Origin: Deuterostichococcus epilithicus
Lineage: Eukaryota; Chlorophyta; Trebouxiophyceae; Prasiolales; Stichococcaceae
Assembly: GCA_033439295.1 (NCBI GenBank)
Contig: JAVTLE010000007.1
Coordinates: 1,178,001-1,242,000, forward strand
DNA: 64,000 bases
Direction: 5' to 3'
The translations under genes and the position numbers were made by a program. This document shows positions 44,028 through 56,153 of the stretch, piece by piece. The stretch's first letter is position 1, and every line of letters starts with the position of its first letter. The notes under the pieces are model-generated. The model made no database searches, was not told the DNA's origin, and was given only the letters and a program-made list of their open reading frames with translations.

Positions 44028-45576
44028 ATGCTGGTTCGGATTCTCACGCTCGCCACGCCGCTGTTGTTTCCAGCTATCCCGGTATGCTCCGCTCCAGCAT
44101 ACCGCCACTCTCAACGACTGGCTTGCAGTTGTGAGTGTGAGCTTGAAAGGATTCAAGCTGACTTGCTGACGCTGCACCTGCACCTGCACCTGCCGGACAG
44201 GCAGTGATTCATTGGGGTCAGTGGCTGCACCGAGCAGTGGAAGATGCGGCGCAGCGTTCGCGACAGGCTGGAGAAGAGGCAGCGCAGCAGTGGGCACGCC
44301 AAAACCCGGACGTTCAGCAGCAACGCGCCCGCGGCGCTGCTGAGGCGGCTGCGGCGGCGCACACCGCCAGAACGGCGGCGGCCAGAGCAAAGATTCTCGC
44401 ACACACAACGCAGGCGGCAGCAGAGCAGCTTCTGGTTGGCGCAAGGCAAGCAGTGGCGGCCGCCGAGACCGCAAGATCATGTTGTATGTTCTTCTGTGGG
44501 CGAGAGGCCTGGCAACTATGGCGGGCCAAAAAGTTGCTCCAAAAAGCCGCCACGCCACAAGAGCACCGTGAGGCAAACGGGGCTGTTGCCGCGCAGCAGT
44601 GGCGCTCGGATGAAGCCGCAAGTCGACTTTCCCAGGCCAGCACGGAAGTCGAACAGCGAAAGCAGGAGCTGGCAGACCATGCTGCCGCACAGCGTCAGGC
44701 CGCTGCGCAGGCCAGGCTTCTGGCGGCTGAGCAGGCGTTTTCATGGGCAGAGGCGGCCGCGGCAAGGCTCCTACAGGAAGCCGAGAGAGAGGACGCGCTG
44801 TGGCGGGATGCAAGGGCGTGGCGCGACGGCGAGGCGGCGAGGGTCGAGCAAGCGAGGCAGCGGGCACAGGCGAAGGCGGCGGCGGAGCGGTGCCGGCAGG
44901 CTGAAGCCAAAGCGCAGGAGGAAGAAAGGGCGCGGGCGCAGGCAGAAGGTGGGGCTCGGGAGGCACGCGCCAGGGCGGAAGCAGAGGCTGCGGCGCGTCC
45001 AAAGTGGCGTCAGGAAGCACAGGCCAATCGAGAACGCAAGGCGGCTGAGCGGACAGAAGAGGAGGCCCTGCGCCGACGCAGGCAACAGTCCGGCCAGGAC
45101 TGTGCGGGCGGCGGCAATGGCGGCGGGACATCGTATGCGCCCGAGCCGCTGCCACCTGATGGTGCTGGCGACTCGGCAGCCGAGTCGACCGCAGCCGACA
45201 AGCTGGCCGCCGATGATGCGGAGATCGACCGGATCCTCAATGCGCGCACTGCCCGCGACATCCTCCAGGTGGTAACGAGCTCTGCTTCGTGCTGCCTGAG
45301 GCCAACATCCCAGTTTCTGACAGGCATACATACGACGCATGTATGTGTCTGCCATGAACTAGACATGCATGTTTCAAACACGAAGAGACGGCAGACCACT
45401 CCTGAGTCACATTGTGCATTGCGCTGCAGCTTCCCTTGAGTTGCACGAAAGAGGATGTTAACAGGAGCTACAGAGCAATGACGCGGCGGTTGCACCCGGA
45501 CAAGTGCAGCGCATCGCGAGCAACTGAAGCCACACAGCGCCTTAATGTGGCGAACTCAGAGCTGAGCCACCTGTAG
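44028..45576 (+). CDS. Coiled-coil protein with C-terminal J domain (DnaJ-like)
   Basis: Probable Hsp70 co-chaperone. Exons 44028-44081, 44201-45268 and 45430-45576 sum to 1269 nt (422 aa), all in phase 0. The start ATG has a GCCGCC context and opens a short hydrophobic N-terminus (MLVRILTLATPLLFPAIP), possibly a membrane anchor or targeting signal. The middle 300 residues are a highly charged Ala/Glu/Arg/Gln coiled coil. The last exon carries the J-domain core SYRAMTRRLHPDKC with the HPD tripeptide and ends ATQRLNVANSELSHL, so the J domain sits at the very C-terminus, an auxilin-like placement. No clathrin-binding motif is evident, so auxilin function is not claimed. Confidence 0.8.
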
Positions 45577-46090
45577 CCGTCAGCGCTTCCGGTTTGCAGG
45601 CGGCAACGAACATGCAGCTCAGGACCTGCAACAAACCGGACTAGCATTGTGAGGTGTATCATTCATACTGCCGGCGGCTGCCGGCGGCATTTGCCATTGG
45701 CATTGGTTGCCGTCTGCGTTTCGCAGCCGTCGGCAGAATCGCATGCATCCCGGGGCCGGACAATATATATCCGGGTTTCGCAGTGCCATGAGGCGTTTCA
45801 GTCTCAAACGATGATTATTTTAGTTGAGCAACAAGCATGGCGATGAAGCAGCACAAACAGCTGAGTAGGGAGTTCAAATGGCGAGTCTCAGCATCTGACT
45901 CTGGTTGCGGAGGCTAGCTGTATGTCGAACCTGGAACACCTGCCAACTCAGTCTCGGATGTGGAAAATCAGCAACTGTAATTTGCAACTCGCCGCCGCCA
46001 GATGCACCGCATTGGCCAGCAGATGGTTCCACCAATTTTGTTCTCGAGGCCGCTGTTCCACCGCACAGCCTTCTGTGTCTGCCTGTCATG
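45577..46090. other. Spacer between convergent J-domain and GT49 genes
   Basis: About 500 bp of 3' flank, nothing recognised beyond a TGTAA word near 45975 on the plus strand. Confidence 0.4.
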
Positions 46091-49000
46091 TCACACTTCG
46101 TTCAGCTTGTTGGCCAGCTCGTCCTCTGCCCTGGCACGGCCTGGCAATGCTCCCTCCTGCAGTGCGGACGCGCTCTGGCCGCTGCTGGTTGCGGCCCCCG
46201 CTGCGCCGCCCGCTGCCCCACCCACTGCCTGCTCTGCCGCGCTGCCTGATGCGGTCAGCGGGTTCTGCTGCGCAGCAGATCCGACGCTGCCTGCGGCGCC
46301 GCCAGCCGAGGAGATTGCGTCCTTCCCCGATGGCAGCGCCTTGCCGGCTGTGCTGCTGTCGCCTGCCTTGCCGGCGATCTGGACACCGGTAACGCCTGCA
46401 TCGGCGGCCTCGGCAGCTGTTGCGTCGCCTGCAGCTGCTCCTGCACCAGCACGCTGGGCCTGCTGCTGCTGCGCAACCCCCGCACCGCTGCCACCACTGC
46501 TTCCCGCAGCGCCGCTGTTTTTCTTTGCTGCGCCGCCGCCGCCCGCTGGCTTGAGGAGCTGTGGCTCAGCGGCACCAGCCGCAGACACAGCCGGGCCAGA
46601 CGCTGCGCCGACGGCCGCCCTGCTGGAAGCCTGCCCAACCAGCTCCGCTCCGCTGGCCTGGTCTGCCACTGCTGCCTGGTCCGCCGCTTCCGACGGGGAC
46701 CTCTGGTCTGCTGCCTCCGCCCCAGATCCCTGGTCGGCTGCCGCCCCTGCCTCCTGGCCCGCAGCCACATCCGAGCCCTGCCCGGCCGCAGCGCTCGACG
46801 CCTGACGCTCAACAGCGTCTGCCGCACCGCCTGCCGCCGCCGCCTGCCCCTTGCCGGTGCCGGCGCCCGAGCCCTGGCCCGCAGCGGCCCCGGAGCTGGC
46901 CGCGGCATGCTGCGACTCCGCACCCTCAGCGTTGCCGCCGCCCGCATGCGCCGCCACGGCGGCGTCTCCAGCGGGCTGCACGGCCGCCGCGACGCCCCCT
47001 TCCTGACCTGCCGGGCCGGCCTGGTCGGCGACCGCGCCGCTGGCGCCCCTATCTGCCGCTGCAGCCGCCGCCGCAGCCGCCGCTGCCTGCACATGCAGCA
47101 GTGGGACCGTAGCAGTTGGTTTTCATTTAGGTTCTGAAGCTCCTTGAGCATTGACAGGCAAGATAGCTTTAGAAGTGCCGAGCGATTGCACTTGAGGCGA
47201 GTTGAGCGATCGCGGCTCACGCACAGCGGCTGTTGCGATCTCGCTGCCCGCCGCCGCCGGCGCAAACTGGCTGCGCCCCTCAAGCTGCGGCGCCCTGCAT
47301 GACACGGCAGCACAGCGCACCTGAGCCTCAGCCTCCCGCGCGGCTCTAGCAGCGTATCGCGCCGCCGCTGCCTCCTGCTGTTGCGGCGTGCACGCGTCGG
47401 CCGTGACCGGCGTGTAGGCGCCAGCGTCGATCCACTCGCGCATGCGCGTGCCCAGACCCTGGATCTGCACGGCACACAAGGCCCTGTTGGTGTCGGTGCA
47501 GTTCTCTTGCGGTTGCAGGGGTGCAAATCCCCGTGCTTCCTTGTGGGCAGCCAGGCTGACGACAAGGAGCCAGAGAAGTACAGAGCCCAAATGGATCATG
47601 GCACCCGAGCTGCCGGCAACAGAGGGCACATGCTGAGGTGGCTGTTCATGCTGTTTCGCATGAACATGACACACCTTGTCTCGCAGGGCGATGTTGGCGG
47701 GGTCGATAATCATGAGGCGAGCCTTGCTCTCGCCATGCGGCAAATGCACCAGAAACTCCGTGGGGTGCACCACGAACTTCATCCTGCAAGGCATGAGGTT
47801 CTCCTGGGATGTCACTTCCCTCCGGAACTCGGCAGGCAGGCACGGCAGCGCTCAGGGTTCCGCTCCCAAGGAAGGCGCCCACTTGAGTCATCGCGTCTGG
47901 GCAAGCCAACCTACGGAGCACCCAGATCGAGCGGAACCGAACACACGGCTGGATGACGGGCTCTCCCCAGGGCTCAATCGGAAGCCATGAGGGACGCCAG
48001 GCTACGCGAGGCTGCACCAGGCTGCGCTCACAGCAGGAGACATACCAGACATACATTTTTGAATGCCAGCAGCACAGTTTCCACAATGCCCCACTGGGTC
48101 AGGTGGGCACCAGGGGGTACTAAGTCCACTTGGACGTAGTATCCCCTGAGGTACGCACCCGGAGGCGGCCATGTGACGCAGGTGCACGGCCTTGTTCTCG
48201 AAATAGCCGCGCAGCCGCTCGTCATACGGCGGCAGCTGCTCCCGCGCCGCCAGCACATACGGCTCAAAGTCCTGTCATGGGTGACAGCCGCGGCTCCGTG
48301 ACTCTCTGATAAATCCACAAGACCCGCTTGGCAAGACCAGCCCACAAGCTAGCGGTGTGCGGCCGCCGGCAGCAGCGGCATTCGTTGCATGGCTGACACG
48401 GCTTTGTGATAAAGTGTTTTGGTGAAAGGAAGAGTGCACTTCCGCTCTGCCCTTCAGTGCAATTTGTGGGAACTACAGGCGGCTGCCGCGACGATGGCGG
48501 ACGATCGCGGATGCCGCCGCGCCTCACAAGCCAGGCGGGAGTGTTCACATAGATAAGACCGCAGGGCAGCCGCGGCGCCTCACATGCTCGTACTCGACTG
48601 CGTAAAAGTCGGCAGCGGTGGCCCATTTGTCGTAGTCGGTTGCGCGATGCGCCAGGTCCCACCGCTCGATGTGAAACGGCTTGAGCCGCTTCTTGGCGTA
48701 CATGCCGGCCGCCCGCTTCTTGCCCTCTGCGGGCCGTCGCAGATCAAGAGCAGATCACCTTCCGTATCGAGCAGTACCGCCTGTACCGAGCCACAAGCTG
48801 TGCCACTGCCTTCAGGTGTTGAGCATGTCTCGTCCGCTGCTCTGTGCCCATCCGGGAACTTTTGTACTGGGCCGCTGCAAGTGCAGGGCCCTGCGCGTCA
48901 GCAGCGGCTCCTCGATGTGCTGCTTGCCCCTCCGAGGCCAGGCACCAGGCTCACCGTGGATGGCCTTGAGCGCCAGCTTGGTGCCGTTAACAATGCCAAG

Positions 49001-51110
49001 TGCGTCCGCCGGCTCGAAGGCCGGCAGCACCACCGCCGTGCCGCGCTGCGTGTGCTGCAGGATGGCAGCATAGGCCTCCGGGTCTGACAGCCCGCCGCTG
49101 ACGATGAAGTCCACGTCATCCAGCAGCACCACCTGCCGGTAAATGTGATTCGCGTCAGCGACAGTCGATGTCCATCAAGACCTCAGAGCTTAAGTCACTA
49201 GAGAAACGTGTCCAATGGCAGGCCACTGCTGACAATGCAGTCCATGTCGTCCAGCATCACCACCTGCAGCAAGCCTTCCTGCGCATTGGCAAATGAACGG
49301 CTGACCCTCGATTCCCACAGGCAGCCCTTTCACACCACAGAGATCATACGAAATTCGTGAGGCCTGCTGCACCCAGTCGGGTCGTTCTTTGAAGTCGCTG
49401 ATCCGACACCCAGCATTGTCAGCTCTGTCAAGCCGCACACCCAGGACCCAGCCAGTGCCACGCGCACCTCGGTCTTGGCCTGCTTGAGGGCGCGGTTGCG
49501 CAGCGCGTTGACGGGGTAGAACGCCGCCATGGTGGCGCTGGAAACCTCCTCGCTGTACAGCACCATGTCCAGCTTGCATGGACCTGCGGGATTCGGTGAC
49601 ATCGCTGAGGAAATGATGAGGAGCGGAGCCGAGAACCAGGCGCCAGCGAGGGCGTGTCCGGTGATGCTGCGTGCACTTCTGGCTTGCGAGCGGGCCTGCG
49701 CGTCGTCAGCCACAAGGCGGATGGAAGGCAGCAGTGCCTCGAATGGCGAGGATGCGCGCCCTGCTGCTCCCAGGACCAATCAGTAATACAGCTGGACAAG
49801 GATGTGCGCCCCATGTCAGAACACCAAGGCCTCAGGTGGAGACGCCGCAGGTCAGCGACTGCAAACCCACCTTCCGTCTCCATCTGGCGGTGGAAGGCGG
49901 ACAGGTGGCGGACGACGCCGGGCACCGTCCAGTCCTTGGGCGCCCCCTCCTCAGGAACCAGCACCGAGTCCCGCAGCGGCACGTACACCGCGGCGGAGAT
50001 GACGCCGCCCCACTGGTAGCACAGCTCCATCAGCGCCGCCGCCCTGCATTGGGCCGGCCGCACCCGGTGACCATCGCATCGTTATGTTTCTATGCTTGCA
50101 TCCCCTTCTGGCGCGTGGCCCATGCCGGCAGGTCCCTGCGTTACCAGCGTCGCATAGCACGAAGCCTGTCACCTGGTGGATTAGGGGTGGGGCTGGGGGT
50201 CGGCGGAAACCCCCGTACCTGAAGGGGCTCATTTGCGTGACGATGGTCATGTCGGTGCCCTCGCGCAGCCCGTGGCTCTCCCACGCCGCCTCCACCTTGA
50301 GGCTGGCCAGCGGCAGGCCGCTGTCATCGGTGCTGCAGTCCTGCATCGGCATCTTATTCTTGCCGCCCGCGGCGCCCGCCGCGGCGCTGCTGCCGCCGCC
50401 CGCGCCCGGCGCCGCCTCTGCGTCGTCGATCGCGCTGCCACCGCTGACGCCGCCACCGCCAGCAGCCTTGGCGCTGCCGCCAGCGTCGCCTGCGCCTGCT
50501 TTTACGGTGGCACTCTGCACTTTTGCAGCGCCTCCTGCAACCTTACGCTGCTCAGCCGCCGCCGCACCTCCGCCGCCCTGCTGCGCGGCCCCCAATGAGT
50601 GCTGGCTCACAGCAGACTGTTCCTTCGGTGCTGGTTGTGCATCTCCGCTCCCATTGCTCCCAGCTTGGGCGGCGCCCCCTTCAGGAAGCTGTTTTGCGGC
50701 GTTGGCCTGGCCTGAAGCGCCTCCTGCGCCGGCAGCCTGGGCTGCTGATGCCGCGCCATCTGAGCCTGTCCCTGCGCCCGCACTGATGAGCTGCTGGTGC
50801 TGCTGGCCGCCGGCTGACGCTGCGCCGTTGATCTGCTGCTGCTGCTTCGGCAAGGCGCCAGACTGGATCGCTGCTCTCTGCTGCGGCACCTTGCCGCTGC
50901 CTGCGTCCGCGCCGCCAACCGCCCCCTGCTGCGCCTCTGCCGCTGCTGTGGCAGCCACCACGCAGACCTGGAAGTGCAAATTGTCTCGTTTGCAGGTTTT
51001 CTTGAACGTATGACGACATGGATGAAGGATCAAGTGCATTGCCAGTCCGCGTGTGGTGCCGCACTCACCAGCAGAGTAAGTATGCGCAGCTGGCGTGCCC
51101 GCAAACCCAT
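46091..51110 (-). CDS. LARGE/B4GAT1-type glycosyltransferase (GT49) with Ala/Gln/Gly-rich low-complexity regions
   Basis: Predicted Golgi type II membrane glycosyltransferase. Exon 1 (51110-51069) is MGLRARQLRILTLL, which joins in phase to VCVVAATAAAEAQQ in exon 2 (50967-50219), forming a signal anchor. About 190 low-complexity residues follow before the catalytic domain opens at MTIVTQMSPF. Then come MELCYQWGGVISAAVYVPLR (about 50030), KLDMVLYSEEV and FYPVNALRNRALKQAKTEV (about 49570-49470), the DxD exon VVLLDDVDFIVSGGLSDPEA (about 49135), VVLPAFEP (about 49030), RLKPFHIERWDLAHRATDYD (about 48680), LPPYDERLRGYFENKAVHLR (about 48230) and MKFVVHPTEFLVHLPHGES (about 47785). That series matches the LARGE-family order, including PYDER. 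A Cys-containing region and a second 330-residue Ala/Gly/Gln tail (47092 to stop 46091) complete it. Donor sugar unknown; LARGE homologues use UDP-glucuronate or UDP-xylose. Confidence 0.85.
49081..49267 (-). repeat. Duplicated DxD exon in the GT49 gene
   Basis: The catalytic exon begins at 49136 (QVVLLDDVDFIVSGGL on the minus strand). A second copy begins at 49267, 131 bp upstream, and reads QVVMLDDMDCIVSSGLP before it hits a stop four codons later. Both follow or include a cag acceptor. The DDxD is kept in both. Confidence 0.9.
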
Positions 51111-54171
<3,061 letters not shown>

Positions 54172-54342
54172 ATGTGCTGAACGTCAGACTGTTGATTGAG
54201 TGCACACGTAGGGTTTCGTAGCTGCGCGTGGGCATGCTCAGCAATGCACATGCTATGTATCATATTAACGTGTCGATGTTTGCCAACGTGCTAACGTCAA
54301 TTGATCTGCGACGTCGCCGGCAAATTCGATGAGAACAACCCA

Positions 54343-54347
54343 TGTAA
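54343..54347 (+). terminator. Candidate TGTAA polyadenylation word of THI4
   Basis: TGTAA lies 172 bp after the THI4 stop. Chlorophyte mRNAs typically use UGUAA about 15 bp before the cleavage site. Position fits, but no transcript evidence is available. Confidence 0.5.
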
Positions 54348-54717
54348 AGACAAAAGATTATAATTCCTTGTCGAGAAGTGAACATCTCTTCCACATTCAA
54401 ACTCAAAATAACCAAAATTCATGCCAACAACCTGACCTCCTTGAACCCCTTATTTGTGTTCGCTCCGCAGACAGACCTTCCTTCCTGATACCGCATCCTA
54501 CAATCTCTTCCCGTCAAGTCCACTTCACTTAAACATGTGGAAAACTCTGTGCTTTACTTCTCAGCCCTAAAATAACCTCCCAGAAGGTCGATGGCGATGG
54601 CCACGCTCACCCTTCCAGGCTCACGCATACGGGCAGCAACCTCAAACAACCGTACATGACGCTCACGCCGCACAGTCAAGGGTGTACCTGTCACAGCGTG
54701 ATGCAGCACTTCAAAAC
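54348..54717. other. AT-richer spacer between THI4 and PEX4 3' ends
   Basis: About 370 bp, clearly poorer in G+C than the flanking exons, with no gene seen. This is the shared 3' flank of two convergent genes. Confidence 0.45.
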
Positions 54718-54722
54718 TTACA
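54718..54722 (-). terminator. Candidate TGTAA polyadenylation word of PEX4
   Basis: TTACA on the plus strand (TGTAA on the minus strand) is 94 bp past the PEX4 stop, a suitable place for the green-algal poly(A) signal. Confidence 0.5.
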
Positions 54723-54815
54723 CGCACATGGTCCATCACCAGGCTTGCGTTAGATTATTGTTTGATCTGAATCCTTCTGAACGCACAGTGGCAGGCTCAT
54801 GCGGTCAAACGTTGC

Positions 54816-55716
54816 TCACATTTGCGCCAGCGCATTGTAGCCGCGGGTGTCGTTGGCGCGCAGTAGGTTGCCAGCGTCACAGTTCAGCGGGCTGTCCGGC
54901 GCGGGGTCGTGCATGAGCGCTATGACCGCCTGGCACACGCTCTGCAGCGTCCAGGCGGGGCTCCACGCATTCTTCAGGATGTCCAGGCAGATCTCGCCAG
55001 TCTGCAGCGCGCAGACACTGCGATTCATCCCTGACGCACCGCTCATTGTTTCCGTGCGGCGCATGGGTGGAAAGCAGCACAGCAAGCCTGTGGCACTTTC
55101 GTAGTGTCCCTTCAGCTCGCAGGTGACATCGGTGCTGCTCGTGTACTGCTCGAGCCCTGAGCCCTTGCGCCCCAGAGCAGCACAGCGCTCGGACAGCATA
55201 CTGGGAAAGCGTCACAGTGGCCTCACCTTGAAGTGCACGTTCGGGTGGAAGATCTTGGTCTTGAACGACACTGTAGGGGGGACCAGTGGGTACTGCTCCG
55301 GAACCCGGATGGCCAGCTCGAAGCGGCCACGGGCAAACGGCGTGTCCGCCGGACCCTGCACACAGTTCTGCATGTTGTTGCCCAACGGCCAGCACTGCTT
55401 TGCAAATTCGATTGATAGTGCACCAGGCAGCACAGTATGTAATCTTGGCTGAGCTGTGCGCAGCTCAGCAATGGCTCGCTGCATGCACAAGCACCTGAAG
55501 GAACGCTTTCCAGGCGTAGATGTTGCTCTCGTCCGGCACGAGCTCGATGCCTGTCCCTGCAGATGCTTTGGCCGCCTCCTTGTACTCCTGCGCATGATGT
55601 ATGCCCAGTAAGCAGAGGCGAAGGGACGGCATGCGCAGAAAGGCAAGTTCAATGAATGCAGCGCCGACCACCAGGGCAATGCTAATTACCCGGAACAGCC
55701 TCGTCCGGGCGCTCAT
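54816..55716 (-). CDS. PEX4: PEX4/UBC21 peroxisomal ubiquitin-conjugating enzyme
   Basis: E2 enzyme that monoubiquitinates the peroxisomal import receptor PEX5 so that it can be recycled. Exons 55716-55690, 55587-55495, 55355-55227 and 55001-54816 sum to 435 nt (144 aa), in phase throughout. The nine-residue first exon MSARTRLFR joins EYKEAAKASAGTGIELVPDE. The E2 fold then shows PEQYPLVPPTVSFKTKIFHP, and the catalytic Cys lies in TGEICLDILKNAWSPAWTLQ followed by SVCQAVIALM. The end, DSPLNCDAGNLLRANDTRGY, is the PEX4-specific C-terminal segment, which separates it from other E2s. It stops at ALAQM, slightly shorter than land-plant PEX4. The partner PEX22 is not in this window. Confidence 0.95.
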
Positions 55717-56153
55717 GGACACACAGAGCGATGTTTCAGAGGCTCCAGCAATGAGTTTGCGTGCTGTATCTCTGTGAAGGGAGTTCGCCCCAACCGACTG
55801 CCCGAGATGTACGTGTCTGCAACGCCAGACACAGCTGTCTGAGAGCAAGGTGCTGCTGGACAATGTCGCACGGAAGGCAATGTGCTGTCGAGCGTATGTA
55901 ACACGATTCTGATGAGCCAAGAGAAATCCCTGCAACCATCCTCTGGTGTCGGAGCATGTCGGAGCAATGGCGGCACCTGGGCTGCATCTCCAGCATTTCT
56001 TGTTTGAGCAGCTCACTTTTTCGAGCTCCCGTAACGCTCTGAGAAGCGGTACCGGCCCCACCTTCGCTGTCTTTCTGCTCCAGCTGCAGCCCTGCGGGCG
56101 CCGCCGCCGGCAGTGGTGTCCAGCCGTTGGGCGGGCGCGACGGCTTCTAGAGC
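55717..56153. other. Intergenic, between divergent PEX4 and the anticodon-domain gene
   Basis: About 440 bp for two promoters. No specific element recognised. Confidence 0.45.

Noticed and set aside
44244-45275. Second long plus-strand frame overlapping the J-domain gene (and the 425-codon minus-strand frame at 43878-45155)
   Set aside because: Shadow frames of a GC-rich coiled-coil exon; Arg/Pro-rich with no domain similarity.
44204-45439. A 411-codon open frame starting at GTG 44204 as the full J-domain gene
   Set aside because: GTG is not a normal start in nuclear genes. A phase-0 splice from the ATG exon 44028-44081 into 44201, and another into the HPD exon at 45430, explains it better.
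46255-47565. 436-codon minus-strand frame overlapping the GT49 tail
   Set aside because: Arg/Ser-rich off-frame reading; it overlaps, in a different frame, both the Ala-rich exon and the FLVHLPHGES exon region, which fit the GT49 gene in phase.
50084-51013. 309-codon plus-strand frame opposite GT49 exon 2
   Set aside because: Pro/Ala/Cys-rich antisense shadow of the low-complexity exon; no splice partners.
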